Assembly: GCA_003555385.1 (NCBI GenBank)
Contig: PWHO01000137.1
Location: 1 to 10,455 of the forward strand
DNA length: 10,455 nucleotides
Direction of reading: 5' to 3'
From: Bacteroidales bacterium
GTDB taxonomy: Bacteria; Bacteroidota; Bacteroidia; Bacteroidales; UBA7960
Below are positions 1 through 6,098 of the stretch, piece after piece. Below the pieces are notes generated by a model. It was given only the letters and a program-made list of their open reading frames with translations, made no database searches and was not told where the DNA came from. Position 1 is the stretch's first letter. Every line of letters begins with the position of its first letter. A program made the translations under genes and the position numbers.

Positions 1-24
1 CCTGAAACAAGAATGACCTTTTAG

Positions 25-108
25 TGCCCGGAGCAGGACTCGAACCTGCACGATGTTACCATCACTAGTCCCTGAAACTAGCGCGTCTACCAATTTCGCC
101 ATCCGGGC
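25..108 (-). tRNA. tRNA-Leu (anticodon CAG)
   Basis: Read on the minus strand, the 84-nt stretch folds as a class II tRNA. The 7-bp acceptor stem is GCCCGGA/TCCGGGC with discriminator A at 25. The D-loop carries GGTAGAC. The anticodon stem CTAGT/ACTAG encloses the loop TTCAGGG, giving anticodon CAG (plus-strand 72-74). A long variable arm follows, then a T-arm GCAGG-TTCGAGT-CCTGC. The long variable arm and CAG anticodon identify leucine (codon CUG). CCA is not encoded: the 3' end reads ACT. It lies 46 nt downstream of the second tRNA-Leu and is probably cotranscribed with it. Confidence 0.96.
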
Positions 109-154
109 AATAATTTGCTGATATCAGTAAGTTTAAGATCGTTCTGTCAGATAG

Positions 155-238
155 TGCCCAGGACAAGAGTCGAACTTGCACGGCCTTGCAGCCACTACCC
201 CCTCAAAGTAGCGTGTCTACCAATTTCACCACCTGGGC
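155..238 (-). tRNA. tRNA-Leu (anticodon GAG)
   Basis: This is a second class II tRNA on the minus strand, 84 nt, closely similar to its neighbour. The acceptor stem is GCCCAGG/CCTGGGC with discriminator A at 155. The anticodon stem CTACT/GGTAG (one T-G wobble pair) encloses the loop TTGAGGG, so the anticodon is GAG (plus-strand 202-204), reading CUC/CUU leucine codons. The T-arm is GCAAG-TTCGACT-CTTGT. CCA is not encoded. Its similarity to the CAG tRNA through the D-arm and acceptor suggests the pair arose by tandem duplication with anticodon divergence. It is the promoter-proximal gene of the two. Confidence 0.96.
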
Positions 239-249
239 AAATGGTGTGG

Positions 250-257
250 CAAAACTA
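250..257 (-). promoter_or_regulatory. Bacteroidota -7 box for the tRNA-Leu pair
   Basis: On the minus strand the sequence TAGTTTTG matches the Bacteroidota sigma-ABfr -7 consensus TAnnTTTG exactly. It lies 11 nt upstream of the first tRNA base (238), a good distance for tRNA transcription. A TTTG lies 23 nt further upstream on the same strand and could serve as the -33 element, although the spacer is longer than usual. The 113-nt gap up to position 351 must also hold the promoter for the divergent DUF5063 gene. No equally good plus-strand box is visible; TAAGTTTT at 302-309 is the best partial match. Confidence 0.6.
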
Positions 258-351
258 CAAAAAATCTTTTTGAATTTCATCAAAAAAGCACAACCTTTGT
301 TTAAGTTTTTCAAAAAAACCACACAGGTCTTAATTGTCAATTAGTTATTAC

Positions 352-900
352 ATGGAAAAAAATCAACCGGAAGATATCACTGCCTCCCCGGCAGTACTCG
401 AAATGCTTACCGTGGCCAATGAATATTGCCTGTTCTACGAAAAAGCAGACGGCTATGCCATGCAGGAAATCCTGGATTATTTTCACAAAATAGCACCGCT
501 TATTTACCTGAAAGGCTCCCTGCTTCCAGGGGTACACCCGGAAGATTCCGGGCCGGGCGAGCGCTTCGTGACAGAAGAACAATGGGAGGGCATCTTCAAA
601 ACACTTCGTGAGAAATTCGGTAAGAACGACATTTATTATACGCACGACCACAACCATGATTCTGTTGAATCCAGCTTGTCGGACAACATGGCCGACATCT
701 ACCAGGACATGAAGGATTTTGTGATGTTGTACCAGAAAAACACCGTCATTGCCCGGCAGCAGGCCATTGTCCTAATCAGGGATCTTTACAAATCAAGGTG
801 GGGCCTCGCCTTGCTGAACGGACTTACCGCCGTGCACCAGGTTATTTTCCACGAAAACATCAGCCCCGACCTTTTGCAGGACGAAGGCGGATGGCTTTAG
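352..900 (+). CDS. DUF5063 family protein
   Basis: This is a 182-aa soluble protein with no signal peptide or membrane segment. I chose the ATG at 352; a TTG at 334 would add only six residues and is less likely. The sequence, with the stretch SLSDNMADIYQDMKDF after a His/Asp-rich patch (H98, H100, H102, D99, D103) and a C-terminal WGLALLNGLTAVHQV segment, matches my recollection of DUF5063, a small mostly helical Bacteroidota family of unknown function. The clustered His/Asp residues could bind a metal, but that is inference. The lipoprotein gene starts 31 nt downstream on the same strand, so the two may be cotranscribed; nothing in the sequences shows a shared function. Confidence 0.75.
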   Translation: MEKNQPEDITASPAVLEMLTVANEYCLFYEKADGYAMQEILDYFHKIAPLIYLKGSLLPGVHPEDSGPGERFVTEEQWEGIFKTLREKFGKNDIYYTHDHNHDSVESSLSDNMADIYQDMKDFVMLYQKNTVIARQQAIVLIRDLYKSRWGLALLNGLTAVHQVIFHENISPDLLQDEGGWL

Positions 901-931
901 TAACAGTCGTATATCTAACCCAAACAACAAG

Positions 932-2338
932 ATGAAACACCTGATCCTTCTCTCTGCCCTTCTCATGTTTACCTCCGGGTGCTTTTCCCGAACCGGGCAC
1001 CGAATCACCGTGCAGTTTAAAGAAACGCAGGACACGGAATGTTACCTGGCCTACCATTTTGGCAACCAGCAGTACCTGAAAGACACGGCTTATGTCAATC
1101 GTCAGGGAGTAGCTGTTTTTGAAGGAGAGGAGAACCTGAATCCGGGAATCTACCTTGTGGTTCTTTCCGATGAGCGCAACATGGAAGTCATTGTGGATAG
1201 CAATCAGCATTTTGAAATTCTTGTTGACCCGGATGATTTTATAGGAACCGCCGAATTTACCGGGTCACCCGATAACGAAGTTTTTTATGAATACCTGAAT
1301 TTCATCCGCGAAAAAAACCGGCAACGGCAAGAAGCAGAAGCAGCTCTTCAATCACCGGATACCGGCCAGGGAGAAAGGTCCGGATTACAACAGGAACTCA
1401 GGCAGATGGATGAGGAGGTCGGGGAATTGCAGGAACAAATCATTGCAGAAGACCCTGAAGGCTTATTCCCCAAAGTACTGATGGTTCAGAGAGACCCGGA
1501 ACTGCCCGAGCCTCCGCTCAGGGCAGACGGCAGTTACGACAGGGAAGCCATGTACAACATTTATACCCGGCACTTCTTTGACAATATTGATTTTTCAGAC
1601 CAGCGTCTGCTCTATACCCCGGCCTATCACGGCAGACTTCGGTTGTTCTTCAACAACGTACTGGCGCAACACCCTGACTCAATCATTCAGGCTGCCGACC
1701 GGGTGCTCGACAAATCCATGACCAATGAAGAAGTTTTCCGTTACACCCTGTGGTTTTTGACCAATCACGCGCAAAACTCCAGGGTAATGGGAGCAGATGC
1801 CGTGTTTGTTCACCTTGTTGACAATTACTATCAAACGGGAGAAGCATCCTGGATTGAGGAAGAAAGGCTGGAAACCCTCGCCGAAAGGGCAGAAGAGCTG
1901 CGACCATTGCTGCTGGGGAATGTAGCTCCCGACATTGAGGTATACGATCCGGCCGGGAACCCGGTCACCCTCCATGAAGTGGAAGCCGATTACCTGATAC
2001 TGTATTTTTGGGAATCGGACTGCCCATACTGCAGGGAAGCCTACCCGGTTCTGGATGAAGCCGTCAGGCAGTTTGAAGAGGCAGAAGTAAAAGTTTTTGC
2101 CATGAATACGGAGCCCGGCAGTGAGCAGTGGCTGAATGCCCTTGAAGAGTACCCGGATAACTGGATCCATGTAAACGATACAGCCAATACCTCAGGGGTC
2201 CTTGACAAATACCAGATCTACAGCATTCCCGAAATATTCATCCTGGACAGCGGGAAGAAAATCCGAGCCAAACAGATCAGCGCGGAGCAGGCAGGCAATT
2301 TCATCCGCCAGGACATGCAGGAAAGAAGCAGCCAGTAA
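932..2338 (+). CDS. Periplasmic thioredoxin-fold lipoprotein (DUF4369-DUF5106-TlpA type), CPYC active site
   Basis: This 468-aa protein starts with a lipoprotein signal peptide whose lipobox-like TSGC places the lipidated cysteine at residue 17. Residues about 24-115 look like the beta-rich DUF4369 domain. A charged Glu/Gln-rich, probably coiled-coil stretch covers about 127-172. Residues about 200-310 resemble DUF5106, including MYNIYTRHFFDNIDFSD and GADAVFVHLVDNYY. The C-terminal part, about 325-465, is a TlpA/AhpC-like thioredoxin fold with C364-P-Y-C367 and the expected cis-proline in SIPE (P433). The family consists of membrane-anchored thiol-disulfide oxidoreductases of the periplasm. 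CPYC is the glutaredoxin-type dipeptide, unlike the CTPC of the second such protein at 6703-7881. No acidic residues follow C17 directly, so a surface-export signal is not evident. The partner protein is unknown. Confidence 0.85.
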   Translation: MKHLILLSALLMFTSGCFSRTGHRITVQFKETQDTECYLAYHFGNQQYLKDTAYVNRQGVAVFEGEENLNPGIYLVVLSDERNMEVIVDSNQHFEILVDPDDFIGTAEFTGSPDNEVFYEYLNFIREKNRQRQEAEAALQSPDTGQGERSGLQQELRQMDEEVGELQEQIIAEDPEGLFPKVLMVQRDPELPEPPLRADGSYDREAMYNIYTRHFFDNIDFSDQRLLYTPAYHGRLRLFFNNVLAQHPDSIIQAADRVLDKSMTNEEVFRYTLWFLTNHAQNSRVMGADAVFVHLVDNYYQTGEASWIEEERLETLAERAEELRPLLLGNVAPDIEVYDPAGNPVTLHEVEADYLILYFWESDCPYCREAYPVLDEAVRQFEEAEVKVFAMNTEPGSEQWLNALEEYPDNWIHVNDTANTSGVLDKYQIYSIPEIFILDSGKKIRAKQISAEQAGNFIRQDMQERSSQ

Positions 2339-2342
2339 TCAC

Positions 2343-3884
2343 TTATTCACCCCGGTGCCCGTCACGCAGAAGATCATTGATGGTTTTGACCGGGTTAAAA
2401 GTGCCCAGGGGCACCTCCACGAATACCGTATTCCACCGGGCCATGGCACCGTTCCATAAACCGGGCCGTTCAAGGGCCTTCAGGTCACGACCGTCTTTTG
2501 ATTTATAGCTGATGAAGCCTGTTTCCGGATCAATGTATTCTTTGAGATCAAAATCCAGCCCTTTATAGTCTTTCACAGAACAAACCAGGTCAACCGGGTT
2601 AAAATGAGTGGCTTTCTTCACAGCAGCTTCCTGCTGCGGATCTTTCCTGTTGATCTGCGACATCTCAACGATCTGAAGGGACAGACTTCCGTCTGACGGA
2701 TCTTTCACCCAGAAAGGCCCCCCGCCAGGCTCACCTTCATTCTTTACCATCCCACATACCCTTAGAGGACGGTTCAGTTTATCATGCAACACCTTCTGCC
2801 CTTCCTCAGGATCTTCCGGAAGAAATGACCGGTGAATGTTCAGGCTGTTGACGGCGAAATCAACGGCCTGGGTATATTCCAGTTCACTCAGGCGTCCTTT
2901 GTCAATCCGGTGCAGCCATGCAAAGGCCTCTTTCTGAAGCTCCAGCATAAGACCTCCGAGCACTTTTTTGTAAAGCAGGGTATCCGGCTTCAGCCTGTCA
3001 GGTACCACATTATCAATATTTTTGATAAAGATCAGGTCATCTTCATGTTCATTGAGGTTATCGATCAGGGCGCCATGGCCACCCGGACGAAATACCAGTG
3101 ACCCGTCTTTTTCACGAAAAGGCAGATTGTCTTTACCAACTGCAATGGTATCAGTGGAGGGTTTCTGTACCGAATGGGTAATTTCAAAACTAAATTCAAA
3201 TTTTTTCTCAAACCAGGGCTGCGTTTTTTTTAACCGCTCCCTGAAAGGCTGGATATGTTCGGGTGAAAGGGTAAAATGCAGCCGCACTTTCCCCTGATCA
3301 TCACAGGCATAATCCGCTCCTTCCACCATGTGCTCTTCCAATGGAGTCCGGTAACTTCTGTCACACATGTGGAAAGCTATCAGTGCCTTCGGCAGGCTTG
3401 CATAGTCCAGGCCATAATCAAACAGCAGATAGTCCAGTAAAGGCAGATAATTCCGTTGTTCCTGCAAGTGCTCCGCAACCAGGTCATCTTTGTCAAGAGC
3501 CAGTGCAAGGTCATCCCAGAAAGCAAAATCCCTGATCCGGTCAAAAAACATCCTGGCTTCCGGCTTGGACGAGAGCAGGCTTTCAATATCCACACCCGCA
3601 GCAATCAAGTCTCTCCATACAAACACATCCCTGAACATCCGGGTGGCCGCTCCACTGGCGGGAATGAATTTGGTAATACGGTAACCGCCGGCTTCTTTAC
3701 TGAAGTGGTCAGCCAGCCATTTCACTTTCCGATCCTGCACCCGCAGAATGCCGTCACCCACAGTGGCAGGGCGGTCTATATCCAAAGGCGGAAATCCTTT
3801 TTTAAAATGATCTATTTGCCTGAGGAAACCCTCTTTGGTGATCCCCTTCTCTTTGAGTTGTTGAATGTCCTTTTCGTTTAGCAT
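2343..3884 (-). CDS. DUF4301 family protein, possible sugar-1-phosphate nucleotidyltransferase relative
   Basis: This is a 513-aa cytosolic protein with no signal peptide. The N-terminus (DIQQLKEKGI, HFKKGFPPL) and the motif PASGAATRMF at 75-84 are what I recall for DUF4301, a Bacteroidota-enriched family without an assigned reaction; the length is full. Several motifs resemble UDP-sugar pyrophosphorylases (UGP/AGX type). A Gly-rich loop ends in TRM at 75-83. PGGHGALIDNL at 267-277 is followed by FIKNIDNV at 286-293. QIVEMSQIN at 404-412 recalls the VVEYSEI of AGX proteins. FNPVDLV lies at 428-434. This suggests a GT-A nucleotidyltransferase fold, as inference. The gene is convergent with the upstream lipoprotein gene (4-nt gap) and divergent from the histidine kinase. 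A good promoter box sits just upstream. Confidence 0.8.
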   Translation of the reverse strand: MLNEKDIQQLKEKGITKEGFLRQIDHFKKGFPPLDIDRPATVGDGILRVQDRKVKWLADHFSKEAGGYRITKFIPASGAATRMFRDVFVWRDLIAAGVDIESLLSSKPEARMFFDRIRDFAFWDDLALALDKDDLVAEHLQEQRNYLPLLDYLLFDYGLDYASLPKALIAFHMCDRSYRTPLEEHMVEGADYACDDQGKVRLHFTLSPEHIQPFRERLKKTQPWFEKKFEFSFEITHSVQKPSTDTIAVGKDNLPFREKDGSLVFRPGGHGALIDNLNEHEDDLIFIKNIDNVVPDRLKPDTLLYKKVLGGLMLELQKEAFAWLHRIDKGRLSELEYTQAVDFAVNSLNIHRSFLPEDPEEGQKVLHDKLNRPLRVCGMVKNEGEPGGGPFWVKDPSDGSLSLQIVEMSQINRKDPQQEAAVKKATHFNPVDLVCSVKDYKGLDFDLKEYIDPETGFISYKSKDGRDLKALERPGLWNGAMARWNTVFVEVPLGTFNPVKTINDLLRDGHRGE

Positions 3885-3911
3885 ATCCCGTATTTTTAAA
3901 TGCGCTTCTTA

Positions 3912-3919
3912 CAAATATA
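3912..3919 (-). promoter_or_regulatory. Bacteroidota -7 box for the DUF4301 gene
   Basis: On the minus strand TATATTTG matches TAnnTTTG. Transcription would start near 3905, leaving a leader of about 20 nt before the ATG at 3884. The -33 region has only a weak TTAT-like match at the usual distance. The exact -7 match, the position and the A+T-rich surroundings support the call. Confidence 0.55.
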
Positions 3920-3926
3920 CAAAGCC

Positions 3927-3947
3927 GGGGCCGAGAAAATAAGCCCC
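3927..3947. repeat. Inverted repeat GGGGC-N11-GCCCC in the divergent promoter region
   Basis: The 89-bp region between the divergent DUF4301 and histidine kinase genes contains GGGGC at 3927-3931 and its exact reverse complement GCCCC at 3943-3947, separated by an A-rich 11-nt spacer. It lies just upstream of the DUF4301 -7 box. It could be an operator for a dimeric regulator or a small hairpin. The arms are only 5 bp, so chance is a real possibility. Confidence 0.3.
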
Positions 3948-3973
3948 TCTGCAAGTTTTTTGTAATTTAGCCA

Positions 3974-5101
3974 ATGTACAATAAAGCTTCCGGCATGTTT
4001 GACCCCACCATAAAAAGTGATCCCGCCATTCTGAAAACACAGTCATCCCTTATTCTGCAAAGCGGTTTGTTCCCGGAGTTGCTGCGCGACACCCCAAATA
4101 TTATCATGATACTAAATATGCACCGCCAGGTGGTCTATCTGAATCGCCATCCGGTAGCCCGGGACGAAGTGGTAACAGATCAGCCTCCGGGGCAACGCCC
4201 CGGCGAATGCCTTGGGTGCATCAACGTTGAAGAAGGAGAACTGGGATGCGGTTCCTCCGAGTTTTGTAATGTCTGCGGATTCAACCTTGCCCTGTCGGCC
4301 AGTGAAGGAGGCCAACAAGGCAAGGAAGAGTGTAATATTTCACTAAGAAATGGGGGCTCCCTGACACTCAGCGTATTCACCAAACCTTTCGAACACCTGG
4401 GTGAACTGTTCATTTTTGCTGCCCTGGAAGACATCAGCGACCGTAAGCGAAGGCAAATGCTTGAAAATATTTTCCTTCATGACATCATGAATTCTGCGGC
4501 CATCCTTCAAGGGCTGAATGAGGCATTCGGAGAACTGTCAGAAACCAAGATCAAGCAAATACTCAACGATGTGTCTGCAGCCATATCCGATGAGGTGCAG
4601 TCTTATCGGCTGATCAGTAACGTCGAAACCCAGACCCTAAGGCCAAATTATGAAGAGGTGAACATCGGGGAAATCACCGAAGAAGTGGTACGGTCACTGG
4701 GAAATATGCAAAAATTCAGCAAAAGAAAAGTGGAGCTGCAAAAATCCGGGGAAAATATCATAACGGAGCGGACCCTTCTTCGCAGGGTGTTGATCAACAT
4801 GGTCAAAAACGCCCTCGAGGCCACGGGCAATCACGACCCGGTAAAGGTGATATCCGGTTATGATCCACAAACCCGCAACGCTTATTTCACTGTTAAAAAC
4901 CCACAGTTTATCCCCCGTTCCTCACAGCTGAGGCTTTTCCAGAAGGCCTATTCCACCAAAGGCGAAGGAAGAGGCTGGGGTGCTTACAGCATCAAGGTCC
5001 TGACCGAAAAATACCTGCAGGGGATTGTCCGTTTTCAGACGGATGAGCAGGAAGGCACGACCTTTACCATCACCATTCCCTCGCTGAGTCAGACAGATTA
5101 A
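3974..5101 (+). CDS. Soluble PAS-domain sensor histidine kinase with a cysteine-rich PAS segment
   Basis: This 375-aa protein has no membrane segment, so it should sense a cytosolic signal. Residues about 30-155 form a PAS domain (NIIMILNMHRQVVYLNR at 42-58) with five cysteines in C79-x2-C82-x9-C92-x5-C98-x2-C101, plus C120. A phosphoacceptor-type H-box follows, FLHDIMN with H169. The HATPase domain has the N-box NMVKNALEA (N279) and a G-rich lid KGEGRGWGAYS from K329. The usual DxGxG box is replaced by VKNPQFIP (N309), a variant I recall from a kinase subgroup with VxNxGxxP. The start could be ATG 3974 or ATG 3995 (M8); a weak -7-like TAATTTAG at 3963-3970 would favour the later one. No response regulator is adjacent, so this is an orphan kinase. 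Its stop overlaps that of lpxH. The ligand is unknown; the cysteines could bind zinc, an Fe-S cluster or act as redox switches. Confidence 0.85.
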   Translation: MYNKASGMFDPTIKSDPAILKTQSSLILQSGLFPELLRDTPNIIMILNMHRQVVYLNRHPVARDEVVTDQPPGQRPGECLGCINVEEGELGCGSSEFCNVCGFNLALSASEGGQQGKEECNISLRNGGSLTLSVFTKPFEHLGELFIFAALEDISDRKRRQMLENIFLHDIMNSAAILQGLNEAFGELSETKIKQILNDVSAAISDEVQSYRLISNVETQTLRPNYEEVNIGEITEEVVRSLGNMQKFSKRKVELQKSGENIITERTLLRRVLINMVKNALEATGNHDPVKVISGYDPQTRNAYFTVKNPQFIPRSSQLRLFQKAYSTKGEGRGWGAYSIKVLTEKYLQGIVRFQTDEQEGTTFTITIPSLSQTD

Positions 5102-5865
5102 TCTTTATATTTCTTCAGCACCAGTTCCTCTCCGTCAAAAACGGCATAGGAAAAGTGGCTGATCCAGTCACCGGTATTCACGTATTGAACGCCGGGGCGG
5201 ATCTCAATATGGAGGGGCAGATGCCGGTGACCAAACACGAAATAATCGACCTGCCGGGTCTTTGACACCTCTAAACAATATTGGACAAGCCTTTCCTTAT
5301 CCTCACCAAGATATACTTCATCCTTTTTGGCGTTTGCCGCACGGCTCCTTCGTGACCACGAACGTGCCAGCCGGATTCCCAGCCCGGGATGCAACCATGA
5401 AAACATTTTCTGGCAAAAACGGCAAGAAAAAAAGGCCTTCAGCATTTTGTAACCGGCTTCTCCCGGACCAAGCCCGTCACCATGCCCGATGTAAAAACGT
5501 TTACCTGATAAGGTATGCTCCACCGGCTGGCGATGCATTTTCATTCCCAGTTCTTTCTCAAAATACTGAAATGCCCACATGTCATGATTGCCGGTAAAAT
5601 AATGAATGGGGATACCCATGTCGGAGATCTCCGCGAGTTTACCCAATAGTCGCACATACCCTTTGGGAACAACGGTAGTGTATTCAAACCAGAAATCGAA
5701 AATGTCGCCCAGCAAGTAAATGGCAGAAGCATCAGGGCTGATCTCATCCAGCCACTTAACGAACAATTTCTCCCGCGCTATGCTGGACTCCCTGTCGGGG
5801 ACGCCCAGGTGACTGTCTGAAATAAAATACACCTTTCCGGTAACTGGCATTTGTCTGGCATCCAA
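5098..5865 (-). CDS. lpxH: UDP-2,3-diacylglucosamine diphosphatase (LpxH-type)
   Basis: This is a 255-aa calcineurin-like metallophosphoesterase. The metal-binding blocks appear in order: SDSHLG (D17, H19), LLGDIFDFW (D54), GNHD (N93, H94), GHGD (H128, D130) and GHRH (H212, H214). The F-D-F-W after the second block and the overall length fit LpxH, which hydrolyses UDP-2,3-diacylglucosamine to lipid X (2,3-diacylglucosamine 1-phosphate) plus UMP in lipid A synthesis at the inner face of the cytoplasmic membrane. A helical insert rich in Phe, Arg and Trp (about 138-180) fits the lipid-binding cap. ATG 5865 is taken as start; M6 is an alternative. The gene overlaps the kinase stop codon tail to tail in TTAA. 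A promoter box lies about 55 nt upstream. No other lpx gene is in the window. A different metallophosphoesterase specificity is possible but less likely. Confidence 0.85.
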   Translation of the reverse strand: MDARQMPVTGKVYFISDSHLGVPDRESSIAREKLFVKWLDEISPDASAIYLLGDIFDFWFEYTTVVPKGYVRLLGKLAEISDMGIPIHYFTGNHDMWAFQYFEKELGMKMHRQPVEHTLSGKRFYIGHGDGLGPGEAGYKMLKAFFSCRFCQKMFSWLHPGLGIRLARSWSRRSRAANAKKDEVYLGEDKERLVQYCLEVSKTRQVDYFVFGHRHLPLHIEIRPGVQYVNTGDWISHFSYAVFDGEELVLKKYKD

Positions 5866-5919
5866 TTTTCAGATGAAGTAAATCACCGGCCTTTGGAGCA
5901 TATCCTGCCGGATTATTGC

Positions 5920-5927
5920 CAAATATA
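5920..5927 (-). promoter_or_regulatory. Bacteroidota -7 box for lpxH
   Basis: On the minus strand TATATTTG, identical to the box in front of the DUF4301 gene, lies 55 nt upstream of the lpxH ATG. Transcription would start near 5913 with a leader of roughly 48 nt. The -33 region shows no clear TTTG. The 233-bp region 5866-6098 contains no convincing ORF or RNA gene; it appears to be a divergent promoter region for lpxH and the cysteine dioxygenase gene. Confidence 0.5.
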
Positions 5928-6012
5928 CAGAAAAACGCCGACCCTCCATCCGGGATTCCGATTATGCGGGGGAAAATAGACTTTACATTACTTAAGTTTC
6001 CTCAGATTATAG

Positions 6013-6020
6013 TATATTTA
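6013..6020 (+). promoter_or_regulatory. Possible -7 box for the cysteine dioxygenase gene
   Basis: TATATTTA differs from TAnnTTTG only in its last base. It would give an A-rich leader of about 70 nt before the ATG at 6099. A TTAC about 21 nt upstream (5988-5991) is a poor -33 candidate. The A-rich DNA just before the ATG, without a Shine-Dalgarno sequence, is typical of Bacteroidota translation starts. Confidence 0.35.
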
Positions 6021-6098
6021 ACCTCAGAAAACATTACAAAGTGACAGAAAACAGATTCACACTCAAATAACGAACACTCAAAAAATAAACCCATCGAA

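Noticed and set aside
25..238. Tandem tRNA-Leu genes as an integration hot spot for a mobile element
   Set aside because: No integrase, no direct repeat of a tRNA 3' end elsewhere in the window and no foreign-looking genes next to them; only 24 nt are visible on the 3' side.
302..309. TAAGTTTT as -7 promoter box for the DUF5063 gene
   Set aside because: The last base of the consensus is wrong and no TTTG lies at an acceptable spacing, so it is mentioned only as the best partial match.
334..351. TTG start extending the DUF5063 protein by six residues
   Set aside because: The ATG at 352 gives a complete family-like N-terminus, and the extra residues show no recognisable feature.
3456..3881. 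Open frame of about 140 codons on the plus strand antisense to the DUF4301 gene
   Set aside because: The minus-strand frame carries the conserved DUF4301 motifs across the same DNA; the plus-strand translation shows no recognisable domain and is a shadow.
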